NCBI GenBank assembly: GCA_902728285.1
Contig: CACVBU010000840.1
Span: 718,504-782,503, forward strand
Direction of reading: 5' to 3'
Length of the DNA stretch: 64,000 nt
Origin: Clytia hemisphaerica
Lineage: Eukaryota; Cnidaria; Hydrozoa; Leptothecata; Clytiidae
Part shown: positions 10,696 through 37,900 of the stretch, one piece after another
How the letters are laid out: every line of letters begins with the position of its first letter
Numbering within the stretch: position 1 is the stretch's first letter
Notes under the pieces: model-generated
Database searches by the model: none
The model's input: the letters and a program-made list of their open reading frames with translations, nothing else
Told to the model about the DNA's origin: nothing
Program-made: the position numbers and the translations under genes

Positions 10696-12308
10696 AATTG
10701 GTTTTATTCTGGTGGGTTGAATGTAGAATGAGCTTTTCAAGAAAAAAATTTGATATAGGGGTGGAGGATATAACATTTTTTTGAAGTTTCACCCCCCCTC
10801 CCGGACGTTGTGACTTTTGACCCCCGGACAGAAGGTCTAAACCCCTGGACAAGCATCAGTTGACCCCGGTACATTAAAAATTACCCCCAAACAGAAAGTT
10901 TACCCCCGGACAAGGCAAATTTTGTAGATTTTTCACTACCCCGGACACTGCGAACTGAAACTTTAGTGAGGTCAAATATCGTTAAGTTTACGATATATTC
11001 TTTTGTGAATTTAGAGGGGGAAATTCAAATAAATGGGTCAAACAATTTCGGCACCAAAACAAGGTCTCAGCAAAATCGGTTACCAATATGAAGGAGTTTG
11101 AAATTAGGGTAACAAATAAGCACTGTTTTATTTTTAAATTTGATCTATTTGAAATTCGACGTTTTTTTTCACAATGATCAATATTTCTATTTATTTTATT
11201 TACAATTGTATAAAGCTTGCGCTTTAAAAAGCTTTATTGTTAAAAAAGTAGGTAATTAGTAAAATTTTATGCTTAAAAATAAAAATGATTAGCGTGCTTG
11301 AGTCGTGTCCGAAAATTAGTTAACTGTTATATTTATCGGACATTCTGTAAAAATAGATAAATTTCAACATTCAACGATGTAGAGAATTTGAGAACAATTT
11401 GCATTTCACAAGAATAGTTGGGTATACATTAGTACATCACTTGATCATTGACTCAGTTCTCAATTTTCAGAAATCGCGAATCGCGAAATTTTGTAACCCG
11501 CAAAATTTAATATTAATAAGGTAATACTGAATGCTGAAAATTTTAATTTCTACATCATTGAACTATCGTTTTAGTAAATTACATTTTTTCATTACAGTTA
11601 TATCATTGATTTTCAACTTTCTCTATTTGATTTTCTTTTTATTTAATTAGCAGTGCTAGTAAATTAGATTTAACGAGGCGAAGAAGCGTCTCCCCTTACA
11701 TGTTTAGCGGAAGTAATCGTCATTTCCCGAAAATTAAAAGCTCAAAAGTCAACTTCTTCAAAGTCGGCTGGAACGACTTTCTAGACTCGAGAATGAAAAC
11801 TCTAACGAAACTTTAAATATTTAAAATTTGTAGCATCTAATGATTATTTCTGTCTCGATCCTCCGTCCAATATAGAAACTCAGAATTTTTAATGAGAGTT
11901 ATTTTTTGTTGATTTACAATTATTGATTTCGTAAGGTGTAGGGTTAGACATTTTGAGTAAGTGGAACAATCCAGGGAGAGAGTGGCGCCCTCGCCTACCT
12001 TTGGGTAGATAGCTATCGAAAGAGGAGCCTTTGGGACGCCTCCGACTGCGGTTGCAAACTTACTACTTATAGACATTTTAGTTCAGTTGCTCCATTTATT
12101 TTGTAAATAATTTTTTGTATATTTTAAACAATTTTTCATGCTCTCGTGTACACACATCAACATTTTTTTAGAAATTGTTTTCCCTTTTTTTAAATCAAAA
12201 AGTAAAATTATAGTTTTTGTTGTTAAATTTCGTTATTATATGTAATAAAAAGTTGTCAAAACACCAAGGTATAATGGAATATAAAACGTGAACCTAATAT
12301 TTTCTATC
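10696..12308. other. Intergenic stretch between ABCA and F-BAR genes
   Basis: There is no recognisable gene. 10785-10930 repeats the phrase ACCCCCGGACA at irregular spacing. A short minus-strand frame starting at 12076 (MSISSKFATAVGG) ends at a GTAGGC that could be a splice donor, but I found no convincing partner exon or homology. The rest is AT-rich. Confidence 0.5.
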
Positions 12309-12316
12309 CCTCACTC

Positions 12317-12675
12317 CCCGGGGGGGGGGGGGTACTAGGGTTGGTGAATGAGGGGTATGTGCGGACGGGACCTCCGAAAACCGACCCTTAGAGAGACCAA
12401 ATTTTAGTGAAAAAGTGACCCTTAGAGAGACTTTTTCGAAAATTTTTCTCTGATTTTCAAAAATTTCCTACCCTTAGTGAGACTTTTTTGTAATTTTTTC
12501 TCTCAAAATCTAATTTTTTTTCTAAAAATCGCGATTTTTCCCACCCTTAGAGAGACTACTTTGAAATTCCTGATTTTGTAACCCTTAGAGAGACTTTGAA
12601 AGGTGAAAAACCCGACCCTTACCGTCCGCACATACCCAGCACCTATTTTTGCCTAAGTACCCCCCCCCCCCCGGG
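12317..12675. mobile_element. hAT-like MITE with G-run ends, copy 2
   Basis: The ends are CCCGGGGG(n)TACTAGGG and TAC followed by a C-run and GGG. Perfect 8-bp direct repeats CCTCACTC flank it at 12309-12316 and 12676-12683. The interior repeats CCCTTAGAGAGACT at least four times. It does not code. Confidence 0.85.
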
Positions 12676-12714
12676 CCTCACTCTGACCCGCCGTTTCACC
12701 AAATTTTGGCTCCC

Positions 12715-13168
12715 AATAGACCTTTTCATAAATCACGAACTACATTTACCTCGTTTTCAAAATATTGCCATAGTAATTAATTCCCAGAGGAGTTCATAAG
12801 TAGTTAACTCTACAGGGTGTCCCTAATTAAAGTATCGAGTTTGAACATGCGATTGAGTAGAAAAGTTTGTGTGTGTTATCGCTAAAATATAAGAACGTTC
12901 TCCATCACACAGGCTTATTACAAAAGGTAGTTACAACGTATAAATTAATCGTAATGACAAAGAAAGAAGAGGGAGAGCTTGAAATACAATTTTGTCAACA
13001 CGCACATAAAACTTTCTACTCATAGTTGTGTTTCGACTCGATACTTTAATTAGGGACACCCTGTATCTTAAAAGTAACACTTGACGCTTCAAGGGATTTA
13101 GTCACCTTGGTAATGGTTTCAAAACGAGGCAGTCGTTGCATTCAAAACAATTTATGAAAAGGCCTATT
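12715..13168. mobile_element. MITE with AATAGACCTTTTCATAAAT ends, interrupted by a second MITE
   Basis: The left end AATAGACCTTTTCATAAATC and the right end AATTTATGAAAAGGCCTATT are inverted. Inside, CCTCGTTTTCAAAATATTGCC and its inverted counterpart (GGTAATGGTTTCAAAACGAGG) also pair. The element is split by a TA-flanked insertion at 12813-13063. Related copies lie at 13602-13806 and, degraded, at 37590-37815. Confidence 0.8.
12813..13063. mobile_element. TA-flanked MITE with CAGGGTGTCCC ends (Tc1/mariner-like), nested
   Basis: Inverted ends of about 30 bp, beginning CAGGGTGTCCCTAATTAAAG, are flanked by TA on both sides. It sits inside the AATAGACC element and so is the younger insertion. It has no open frame of note. 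Confidence 0.8.
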
Positions 13169-13365
13169 TAGTTTTCAAAACTTTTGTCAAGTTAACCTCA
13201 AAAACGTTCAAACTGCTTAAACTGAAGCCTTCTCCATTGTAGAAAATTAAGTCTGTCCATTTTCAAGGGTCCTGTCCTCGATAATTTGAGTGAGTAATAT
13301 ATGGTGCTCACGTAGAGTTGCGGAGTTGTTTTGAAACAATCAACCGAATATTCATTTTATCTTGT

Positions 13366-13602
13366 ACCTTAAGTGGATTAATTTTCGCGTGGACAAAATT
13401 TCGCGAATGGAAGATTGAAAATTTTCGCGTGGACTAAATTTCGCGATTTGGCCTGTTTTTTACCTAATTTCTTTCATTTTCCTAGGGGTTTTGGCAAAAA
13501 TTGCAATTCTAAAAATTTCGCGTGGACAAAATTTCGCGAAAATGGTCAAAATACGCGAAAATCGCGAAAATTAATCCACGCGAAAATTAATCCACTTAAG
13601 TA
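13366..13602. mobile_element. MITE with TTAAGTGGATTAATTTTCGCG ends, copy 2
   Basis: The left end ACCTTAAGTGGATTAATTTT pairs with the right end AAAATTAATCCACTTAAGTA. Internal repeats of CGCGTGGACAAAATTTCGCG give it several self-complementary blocks. Confidence 0.8.
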
Positions 13603-13806
13603 GACCTTTTCATAAATTACGTCACAAAACATCACTTGCCTCGTATTCAAACAATTACCATGGTGATTATATCCGTTGAGACATTAAATGATTTTTTATG
13701 AATAGAAAGTAGTTTTAATAAAATCCACTGGGAGTTAATCACCTTGGCAATAATTTTAAAACGAGGCAAGTGATGTTCGTGACGTGATTTATGAAAAGGC
13801 CTATTC
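13602..13806. mobile_element. MITE with AGACCTTTTCATAAATTACG ends
   Basis: AGACCTTTTCATAAATTACG at the left pairs with GTGATTTATGAAAAGGCCTA at the right. The inner blocks CATCACTTGCCTCGT and ACGAGGCAAGTGATG are also inverted. It abuts the preceding MITE directly. Confidence 0.8.
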
Positions 13807-13950
13807 CGGTACCATGAGTATCACAGCTCGAATAAAATATCGAGTTAATATTTTCTGTATGAAAACTTGACATCTGATACTCAGGGTATTATTCCAGCCC
13901 ATAACAAAAAATCACAGATAATTGCCATTTGAATATTAAATTGATCAGTA

Positions 13951-16900
13951 TTATAAAGTAGTGCAGACACTGCTACTTGGACTTTTACTCTTTGGTCGAG
14001 GCGAAGACGTTGCTGCATTAGCTTTGTTATTTGCCGCTACTGAATGAAACATTGGGTCGTAATCCTGGAAGAAGATAAAACATTCAAAAAATAGTCTTTT
14101 ATTTTTTGGTTTATACAAGGGTTATATCTAAATACACCATTCACACAGACCCGGTGGGACTTCCTCAGACTAGAAAAATTGGTCAAAATATCGTCCCCTA
14201 AGGAAAATTATACTTCAATTTTTGTCCCACTGAAAATAAACGAATCCTTGGTACAAAATATTGTGTCATTGTTTCCATCCCCACTGAATTTTCTGACTTG
14301 GTATTCGAATACCCAGCCATTAGAAACATTTGAATATCAATCCTCATTGAATTTTAGACCGTTATTTTTACCCCTGCTGGCTGACAAAATCCTTTTGGGG
14401 TTTGTGAGAAGGGGGTGTCTAAACTAAAGTTATTTGGATAATAGATTGGTTGTAGTGATTTTATCAAGTAGCTCTAAAGTCTAAAGATGGTTTGAGGCGG
14501 TTAACTTCCGTTCCACTTAACCCTGTCTTATTGACAAGGCGAGATAAAGAGTTATTAACACTATGGGAAAAGGGAAAAGAACTCGCTTTATTTTATAGGC
14601 TTAGCTGGGTAATGTTTGATTTCTTTTGAATTAGTAGATTGTCTAATTCCAGATCAAAACAAAACCAGGCCTACAACTTACAATGTATTGAACAGGCACG
14701 AAAGGGTGATGAGGCCCACGCATTTGATGAAACCAATTCAAATCTTCATCAATATTCATTCCATTCACGACATTCTCTGTATCTAAATATATCCCATTGT
14801 AGCTATGATGAACAAAATATTTCAAAATTAATTGTTTATTCATGAATGAATAGACTTCGAGACCGCACCAATACGAAATTCTCTTAAAGACTGACATAAG
14901 TTTTACAGATATTATGTCAAACAATAAAGACTTAATCGTTGAAAATATATATAATTTTGCAAACCAAAACGTAAACCCAAACGAAACTTCTATGACGCTA
15001 CGGTATCAATCAACGTAGAGCCGTAGTTGAAAAAAGGTTGTATCATTGGAAATCCAGAAGAGATTGTATAAAGACCCCGAGAAACAGTTGCACAAAGTTT
15101 GGCCTTATATAACACCTTCGAAGAAGAACACCTTCGATGAAAGAATCTAAAAAAAACAAATTTACTTCTCGATGAAGATTCGTCGATCCAAACAAGAAAC
15201 TAGCTGTGCCAATTTCTCTTTCACAATTTCTCTTCGAACCTTTTCAAATTCTTGACATAGATTGAATTCATAACTCATATCTTCTTGATACTTAGGATTA
15301 TAATTTGTGATATCTCGAACAGCATTATGATATTTGTTGTCACTGTTCTCAATTTCCAGTTCGCATTTCTTGATTTTGGTGTTGATTTTGTTAATTTGAT
15401 CTTGAGAAGTTTCGGGTGTATTCATTCTCAGATTCTTCTCTTGTTCTTTCAGTGTACGTAACATATCTTTAGCTGAATGATACGCCTTCATACATTTTTG
15501 AACTGTGAAAAGTAAATTAAGAGAGAAGATTAGAATTTGAGAATTAACGCGAAGAAGGTCACGTTTTAGCGAAAATGCGATGATTGAAAATACCTATATA
15601 AATTGCTTGATTAACGAGAGAGGAATTTTGGGATCTTTTTTCCGTTACGAGTTTATTTCACAGCAGATGACAAGTAAATTTCGTTGTTTGTTCAAACCTT
15701 CTTTGTATCTATTCATCCATGGTCCTTGTGCTTTGCTGAAAGCTTCATCGCTTCTTCGTACTTCTTTATATTTTGTCAAAGATTTTGGATATTTTTGTTG
15801 CTTCCATTGTAAAGTTTCTTTTGATAAATTATCCAGCTTTCCAAAGACCGAGAGATGAAGATCACTGATGGAATGGCCTTCATCAAACACTTTTGTCAGG
15901 CCAGTCACCATACTTCCATATTCTCCGGAACGTTGCAAATTCTCTTTCCACTTCTTTTCCCAAGCTAAATAATAAAAACAATGGCGATTTTTAAAATATT
16001 TAGAAAAAACTACTGCACAGGCAAAATAAAAAACAAGAAAAAAATAATAATTTTGCTTACTAAATAGTTTGAGAAATAAATTGTCGCCTTGTTTTTATCT
16101 ATTTTACGAAGATCTTAGTATTTTATTATAAGAAAACAAAGCTGTTCAGCTATGCTATACTTGTTGTGATTTATATTTTCGGGGGGAATGTCGTGGAATA
16201 GAAATTATGATTGACAGTTTGACCACGTGACCAGTAGGGTCACGTGGATATATAAATAGCGCGACATTTGTAATTTATGATTAGTACGAAACTAGATAGA
16301 GAAGAAGAAACATATAATAGAAATATACAGTCCTCCCACTTATTTCGTTTCGGACAATACTGCTGCCTTTTTTGAAAAACCAGACGATCTCAATCGAACA
16401 GAATCGACGATCGAACCAAATCGAACGCAATCGACCGATTGAAATTCGATTGTTGAACGCAATCGAATCTCAATCGAACGTCAAAACTCTGGGTAATATT
16501 CGATTGGTTCGATTGTTGTTCGATCGTCGATTCCGTTCGATTGAGATCGTCTGGCTTTATTCTTCCAATTCTTGCAGCTTCCCAACATCCAAGCTCTCAA
16601 ACATCACAAGCCGAATGAAATTACTTTCGATTTCCCGTAGAAATTATGCGATGAACAATCCGGGGGTCAATGAATCGACGATCGAACGCAATCGAACACA
16701 ATCGAACATCAATCGAACGCAATCGAATATCAATCGAATCTGAAAATTGCGGTAATATTCGATTGCGTTCGACAATCGAATTTCAATCGGTCGATTGCAT
16801 TCGATTTGGTTCGACTGGTTCAATCGTCGATTCCGTTCGATTGAGATCGTCTGGGAAAAAGAATGCTATTTTTTCATTCCATTTATTTAGAGCTTCAAAT

Positions 16901-17324
16901 GATAAATATAATTATTATCATTATCATAACGTATTTTCAACCCTAAAATGTAACTTTATAGTGACATTTCTACTATAAAATCGTAAATATAAAAAAGGAA
17001 ATGATAGACATTGTAAAACCAAAAAAGGAGAGCGAGTGCCTGGCTGGTGTGGTTTCAGTGATAAAAAGTTGAAAGAGGAAGATATTTTTTACCTTTTAGT
17101 TTAGAAGCATATAAATTCTCTATCTCAGCTCTTTCATGAATCATTTTTGATATATCTTCAAGAACTCTTGCTCCATCATCGATACGTTTGGTGACTCTTT
17201 TGAAGTTTCCTTCGTGCCAGAAATTCGGAACTTCAATTTCTTCAAATTCTGCGGGTACTTTTTCGTTCTGTGGTTCTCCTGGTGGAGCTGTTGGTATAAC
17301 TTGTGTCTGATTTTCAGTAATCAT
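13951..17324 (-). CDS. PACSIN: PACSIN/syndapin-like F-BAR protein lacking SH3, C-terminal CTTL
   Basis: F-BAR proteins dimerise and bend membranes during endocytosis and actin remodelling. Five minus-strand exons join in frame: 17093-17324 (ATG at 17324), 15698-15964, 15166-15502, 14682-14802 and 13951-14064 (stop TAA), giving 356 aa. Residues around 35-75 carry the family start NFWHEGNFKRVTKRIDDG and MIHERAEIENLYASKL. The next exons give AQGPWMNRYKE, QKCMKAYHSAKDML and, near the end of the F-BAR fold, DEDLNWFHQMRGP; the rest is predicted coiled coil. PACSINs normally run past 400 aa and end in an SH3 domain. Here a Ser/Pro/Lys-rich tail of about 35 aa follows instead. The last residues Cys-Thr-Thr-Leu fit a geranylgeranyl CaaX box and also a class I PDZ ligand. 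No SH3 exon was seen between this gene and ABCA. It is divergent from RBBP4. Confidence 0.9.
14100..14681. other. Intron 4 of the F-BAR gene
   Basis: This lies between the last two F-BAR exons. An open plus-strand frame (14179-14427) has no domain signature and is treated as chance. No repeat is recognised. Confidence 0.5.
16189..16356 (+). mobile_element. Possible solo LTR with polypurine tract
   Basis: A GGGGGGAA purine tract at 16181-16188 is followed by TGTCGTGGAATAG. The 168-bp stretch contains a TATA-like TATATAAATAG and ends CGGACA, the TG...CA layout of an LTR. There is no second LTR, no primer-binding site and no gag or pol remnant. It lies in intron 1 of the F-BAR gene. Confidence 0.35.
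16379..16556. mobile_element. Palindromic MITE rich in ATCGAA/TTCGAT, copy 1
   Basis: CCAGACGATCTCAATCGAAC at the left is matched by GTTCGATTGAGATCGTCTGG at the right. The interior is made almost only of CAATCGAAC words on one side and their complement on the other, so the single strand can fold along nearly its full length. Confidence 0.8.
16675..16856. mobile_element. Palindromic MITE rich in ATCGAA/TTCGAT, copy 2 (left end lost)
   Basis: It has the same interior and the same right end, GTTCGATTGAGATCGTCTGG, as the copy at 16379. The left end begins within the family (GAATCGACGATCGAACGCAA), so the outer left terminus is missing. Confidence 0.75.
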
Positions 17325-17819
17325 TATCAAATATCCTTTAATTCAATATAAAATTAAATGGATGATAGTGGAATAAACCCCAAGACAAAATTCAACAGTT
17401 CAACTTCAAACTTCGCCGGAGGAAATTTTTGAGATGAGAAATCGCGAAATGGTTTTGTTGTTAACTGCTTCCATCCGGTCCGCAAAAATCAAAACAAATC
17501 ACTTTAAATCATGCTAATTTACTGACCAAGTTTTGTAGTACTTTTCTTTGTCAATTTTAATTAGCTATAACTTAAAAAGATATTTCATTAATTTAAAAAT
17601 TGTTTTGTAATGTATTTTAGAAATGTTGTTAAATTTTGTTAAGTTTTATTAAGAAAAACATATATTAAAATCAGTCTGGAATTTTGCTGTCGAATCATTG
17701 TTACGGAATCTATTTTTCTTTCCCGCCAGATCAGTCAAGCACGAGTCAAAAGGACACCCAGGCAAAAAATTCATTATTCGACCAAAATTATAAGCGAAAT
17801 TCACATAGATTCAAACAAG
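17325..17819. promoter_or_regulatory. Bidirectional promoter interval of F-BAR and RBBP4 genes
   Basis: 495 bp separate the two start codons on opposite strands, so 5' UTRs and promoter elements must be shared or interleaved. No TATA box is obvious near either start. TTTCCCGCC at 17719-17727, about 93 bp before the RBBP4 ATG, fits the E2F/DP consensus. E2F control is common for chromatin-assembly genes, so cell-cycle regulation of RBBP4 is a reasonable inference. Confidence 0.55.
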
Positions 17820-34011
<16,192 letters not shown>

Positions 34012-34037
34012 CTCGTCTCTCACCAAACGCGTCTATC

Positions 34038-34043
34038 AATAAA
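34038..34043 (+). terminator. Polyadenylation signal of RBBP4
   Basis: AATAAA lies 27 bp after the RBBP4 stop codon. Confidence 0.65.
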
Positions 34044-34864
34044 GTCTCTATGACCACTGGATTTTTCGTTCGTCTGTGTATTTATGGTCATGAAACTTTT
34101 TGGATTGGATTCTACGACCTTGATTTGATTCCAGTCAAAGAAATAAATTTGTTAAGTTTCGAAATTCCAAATACTCGGGAAGTGAGAATAAAGCCGAATT
34201 TTAAGTACACCGGATAATACAATACATTGGTGGTATCTTTACAATGAATATTGAATTTTGTGAAAAAAGCTTTCAGTTTTTAAATTATTTAAGTAGCAAT
34301 ATGTACAAGTTTTTTTTAATGTGATATACAATTAGCGTGCAACATTCTGATAAGTGGAAGAAAATCCCTGTAATATAATTAAGCTACTTATTACAATATT
34401 CGTACTGTAGAAGACATATTCAACCATACCTTGCTTTCACTTTCACCTGAAGAAGGGTTCACAATTTTGCGAGAAAGATCTGTAAGCATGATTTTGCCAG
34501 AATGATGAATTTAGGTAACTTTGTACTATTTCATTTTGTTTAAAAAAAGGAATATAGTCAAAAAATGAGAGTTTCTACGTTCTTATCGTCTTTTGCGTTT
34601 GTTTTAAATACTTTCGTAATCATTTATTTACATGTGGAGGCCTGGAAATTGGTCAGTGCAAAGATCTTTAATCTCTCATTTATACAATGTGCAAGGAAAA
34701 TGCGGTACAGTTTTAAGTAAAATAAAATCCTCAAACTCTTATTGTAGTTTAGAATGATTTGAATACATGAAATTTCTTTCTCTTAAGGTAATAACAATCG
34801 GTTTTAAAAGAGAAATTAAGCAATTAGTAAAGTTTATAAAAATCCATATAAATTTTTATGGGTT
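34044..34864. other. Convergent intergenic interval between RBBP4 and channel gene
   Basis: The 3' ends of the two genes face each other here. No repeat or gene is recognised in about 0.8 kb. Confidence 0.5.
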
Positions 34865-34870
34865 TTTATT
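34865..34870 (-). terminator. Polyadenylation signal of the channel gene
   Basis: TTTATT on the plus strand reads AATAAA on the minus strand, about 52 bp beyond the channel stop codon. Confidence 0.5.
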
Positions 34871-34921
34871 TACATAAATTCTGTTCTACGTATCTCCAGA
34901 CACAATTTGGTCACTTTTAAT

Positions 34922-37900
34922 TTAAGCTGCAGTGCTTCTCATGACAACGGATTTCGTTTCTACGTTATTATTACCCACAACATAAGCATCTTTGTTTCTG
35001 GCATGTTCTTGTGGACGTTGTTGCCAGCGTTGTGAGAATCTACGGAATCCTTCACGAGAAGCTTTCCATTTCTTCTCATTGACAAAGATACCGACACAAA
35101 CACAAAAGATTGAGAGAAAAGCTACTCCACACATTGTGTAAACGAAACTCTTATCTGCTTGAAAGATTTCCACAACATGGTGCTCCTCCTCTTCGGTGGC
35201 TGGGTGTTTTACATGTTCCTGTATTGAAGCGAAAAATAATTCAGGGGGGAGGTCACACAGTCACTGCGTGAATATTATGACACCTTACTAATAGGTTGGT
35301 AACTTAGCAAGCTGAAAATCCCCCCTCCATTTAATGAGTGGATACAAGCTGATTCTTAATCCCGGTAATGAGATATTTCTAATTCTCTACTTTTGTGTTT
35401 CAGAATAATTAAAAGAAAAAAAATGACTTAAATTTGATGTTGGTAAATTCTTAATCATATGGAGATTTTATTGGGTTGACTCTGAGATGGCATGATCCAG
35501 TTCAGTGAAGAAGGTGAGCTTAATGTTCTTTTTTTAAGTGTCATTTTCAATTTTTTTGAGGAGTCATTTTGTTAATTGGGTATCTCTGTTACTCTCAGAA
35601 TTTATAAGTACACCTTTGGAACAACCCTGTCGGTTTAACTTTGCCCACAGTGGGGATGACAGAGTAAAATTGTGGAGTAATTTTCCAACAGGGACGAAAT
35701 TCTGGTCAAATTTTCAATGGGGCAAGGGTCCCAGCGGGTCGAAGACATCGGAATATTTTGGAGAAAGGAAAAACTAAAACTTACTGGACTTTTGTAAAGA
35801 ACTTCCAATGAGTTTTGATTGAAGCGATCTTGCATTTTCTTGATATCATTGGTCTTGCTTAACAAGCCAAGCGCTTCCCCACATAACTTGACCCTCCATT
35901 TGACTTCAGTATGCGCTGGTAATAAGCCTCTACTCTCAGTCCATGCGTACATGAACCGATCCAGTGCAATAGCTAAGGATTTTAAGATATTTATCATCAG
36001 CGTGGAACAAAATTTCATGTGCGATGTGAGATTTTCTTTTGAATTTAATTCTGCTAAGACTAGTATATTTTTTATAAGCAACTCCATTTTTCGGGTCGGG
36101 CTTAGGTTTGCTTAGCTGATATTATACCATGTTTAAGGTTATCAATAAAGCTTTTACTTTACGAAATAGTGAAATAAAATTTAAGAGGCTTATCAACCTG
36201 GTTGCTTGTTAAAAAATGCTTGATTCGTAGTACTTCTTCTTTTTGGACCTACCCTAAGGTAGTCCTTTAAATTAACCCTTGTCCGTCCGTCCGTTCGTCT
36301 GTTGCCAGCTTTTCTCGGGATCGGCTCATTAGTTTTTTCAAATTTTTTGCACAATGATGCAAAATAGCAATGCCCAAAATGTGACGGAGCCCGATTTTCG
36401 AAAAAAAAATTTTTCCGGCCGAAAATGGCGGAAATATGCCGGAAAAACTGGTTTTTCGACATTTTCTCGAGATTTCATCATTAGTTTTTTCTGATTTTTT
36501 GCTCAAAGATGCGTATTAACAATGCCCAAATAATGGCCTAGTCCGTTTTTTGAGAAAAAAAATTTTCCGGCCGAAAATACCGGAAATATGCCGGAAATCG
36601 CCGTTTTTCTGGATTTTCATTGGACTTTTTCCATATAATTGGTTGTTTTTTCATTCAAATACATTATTAATAGCAATGCCCACCATCAAGCATATTTCAC
36701 CGGAAAAACAGTATTTCTTGAATTTCTTGAGCTGTACTTTATATTTTTTCATGAAATTTTGCACACTGATGCAAAATGTCAATACCTAAATTGTGACGGA
36801 GCCCGATTTTTGAAAAAAATTCATTTCCGGCCGAAAATGCCGGAAATATGCCGGAAACACTTGTTTTTCGGCATTTTCTCAAGATTTCATCATTAGTTTT
36901 TTCTGATTTTTTGCTCTAAGATGCGTATTAACAATGCTCAAAACATGGCCGAGTCCGATTTTTGAGAAAAAAATTTTTTTCCGGCGAAAAATGCCGGAAC
37001 TATGCCGGAAATCGCCGTTTTTCTAGATTTTCATTGGACTTTTTCCTTACAATTGGTTGTTTTTTCATTCAAAAACATTATAAATAGCAACGCCCACCAT
37101 CAAGCATGTTTCAATTTTCAATAAAATTGATTTTACTCCCCTTCCCTCTTCCCCCATCAACAATCAATGATAAAATTTAATGTTTTATTCATTTTCGCAA
37201 AACGCTATATCGTTTGACTGATTCTTTTAATTTTTCTCCTTATTGCCTTATTATCTAGCTTTCATCATCAGGTAGGTCCATTCAGCATGTTGCTTGTTGA
37301 AATGAAAGACAACCCTTGAAGCATTACGTATAAAATGACGGAAAGGATAGAAGTACCTTTAACTTCATCTTTTCTCAAAGCTTCTATAAGTTTGTACACA
37401 TCTTCATAACCTATAACGAGATATCAAACGTTGTGAGATAGATATATTTGGCCTTATCTTCGAAATATTTTTGAAAAAAAACTCGCCAAATGTCAAATAA
37501 GTACTTTTAAAACGTTTAATGACAACCACTAAATTTAATGCCCGCGAAAATTTATCCCATTAAAGTACCAATTTGTGATTGTGAATAGACCTCTTTTTCA
37601 TGTTTTACATTCAATAGAACTTTCCATAAATTATTTTGAGTGCAACCTCTGCCTCGTTTTGAAACCATTACCAAGGTGATTAAGTTCCTTGAGTTCTCAA
37701 GTGTTACTTTCATAAATAGAGTAAACTTCTTATGAACTCATCTGGGGATTAATTACAAAATCTACTTTTGAAAACGAGGTAAGCGTTGCTTGTGACGCAA
37801 TTTATGAAAAGGTCAATTGCGACATACCTTTAGGTGTAGCACTCTCTGAGACAACACTTGACACAACGACTTGCAATTTGTTCACTACGCCAATCTGAAC

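Noticed and set aside
11837..12076. Minus-strand frame MSISSKFATAVGG as first exon of an unknown gene
   Set aside because: A possible splice donor exists, but no partner exon, homology or downstream gene was found before the ABCA 3' end.
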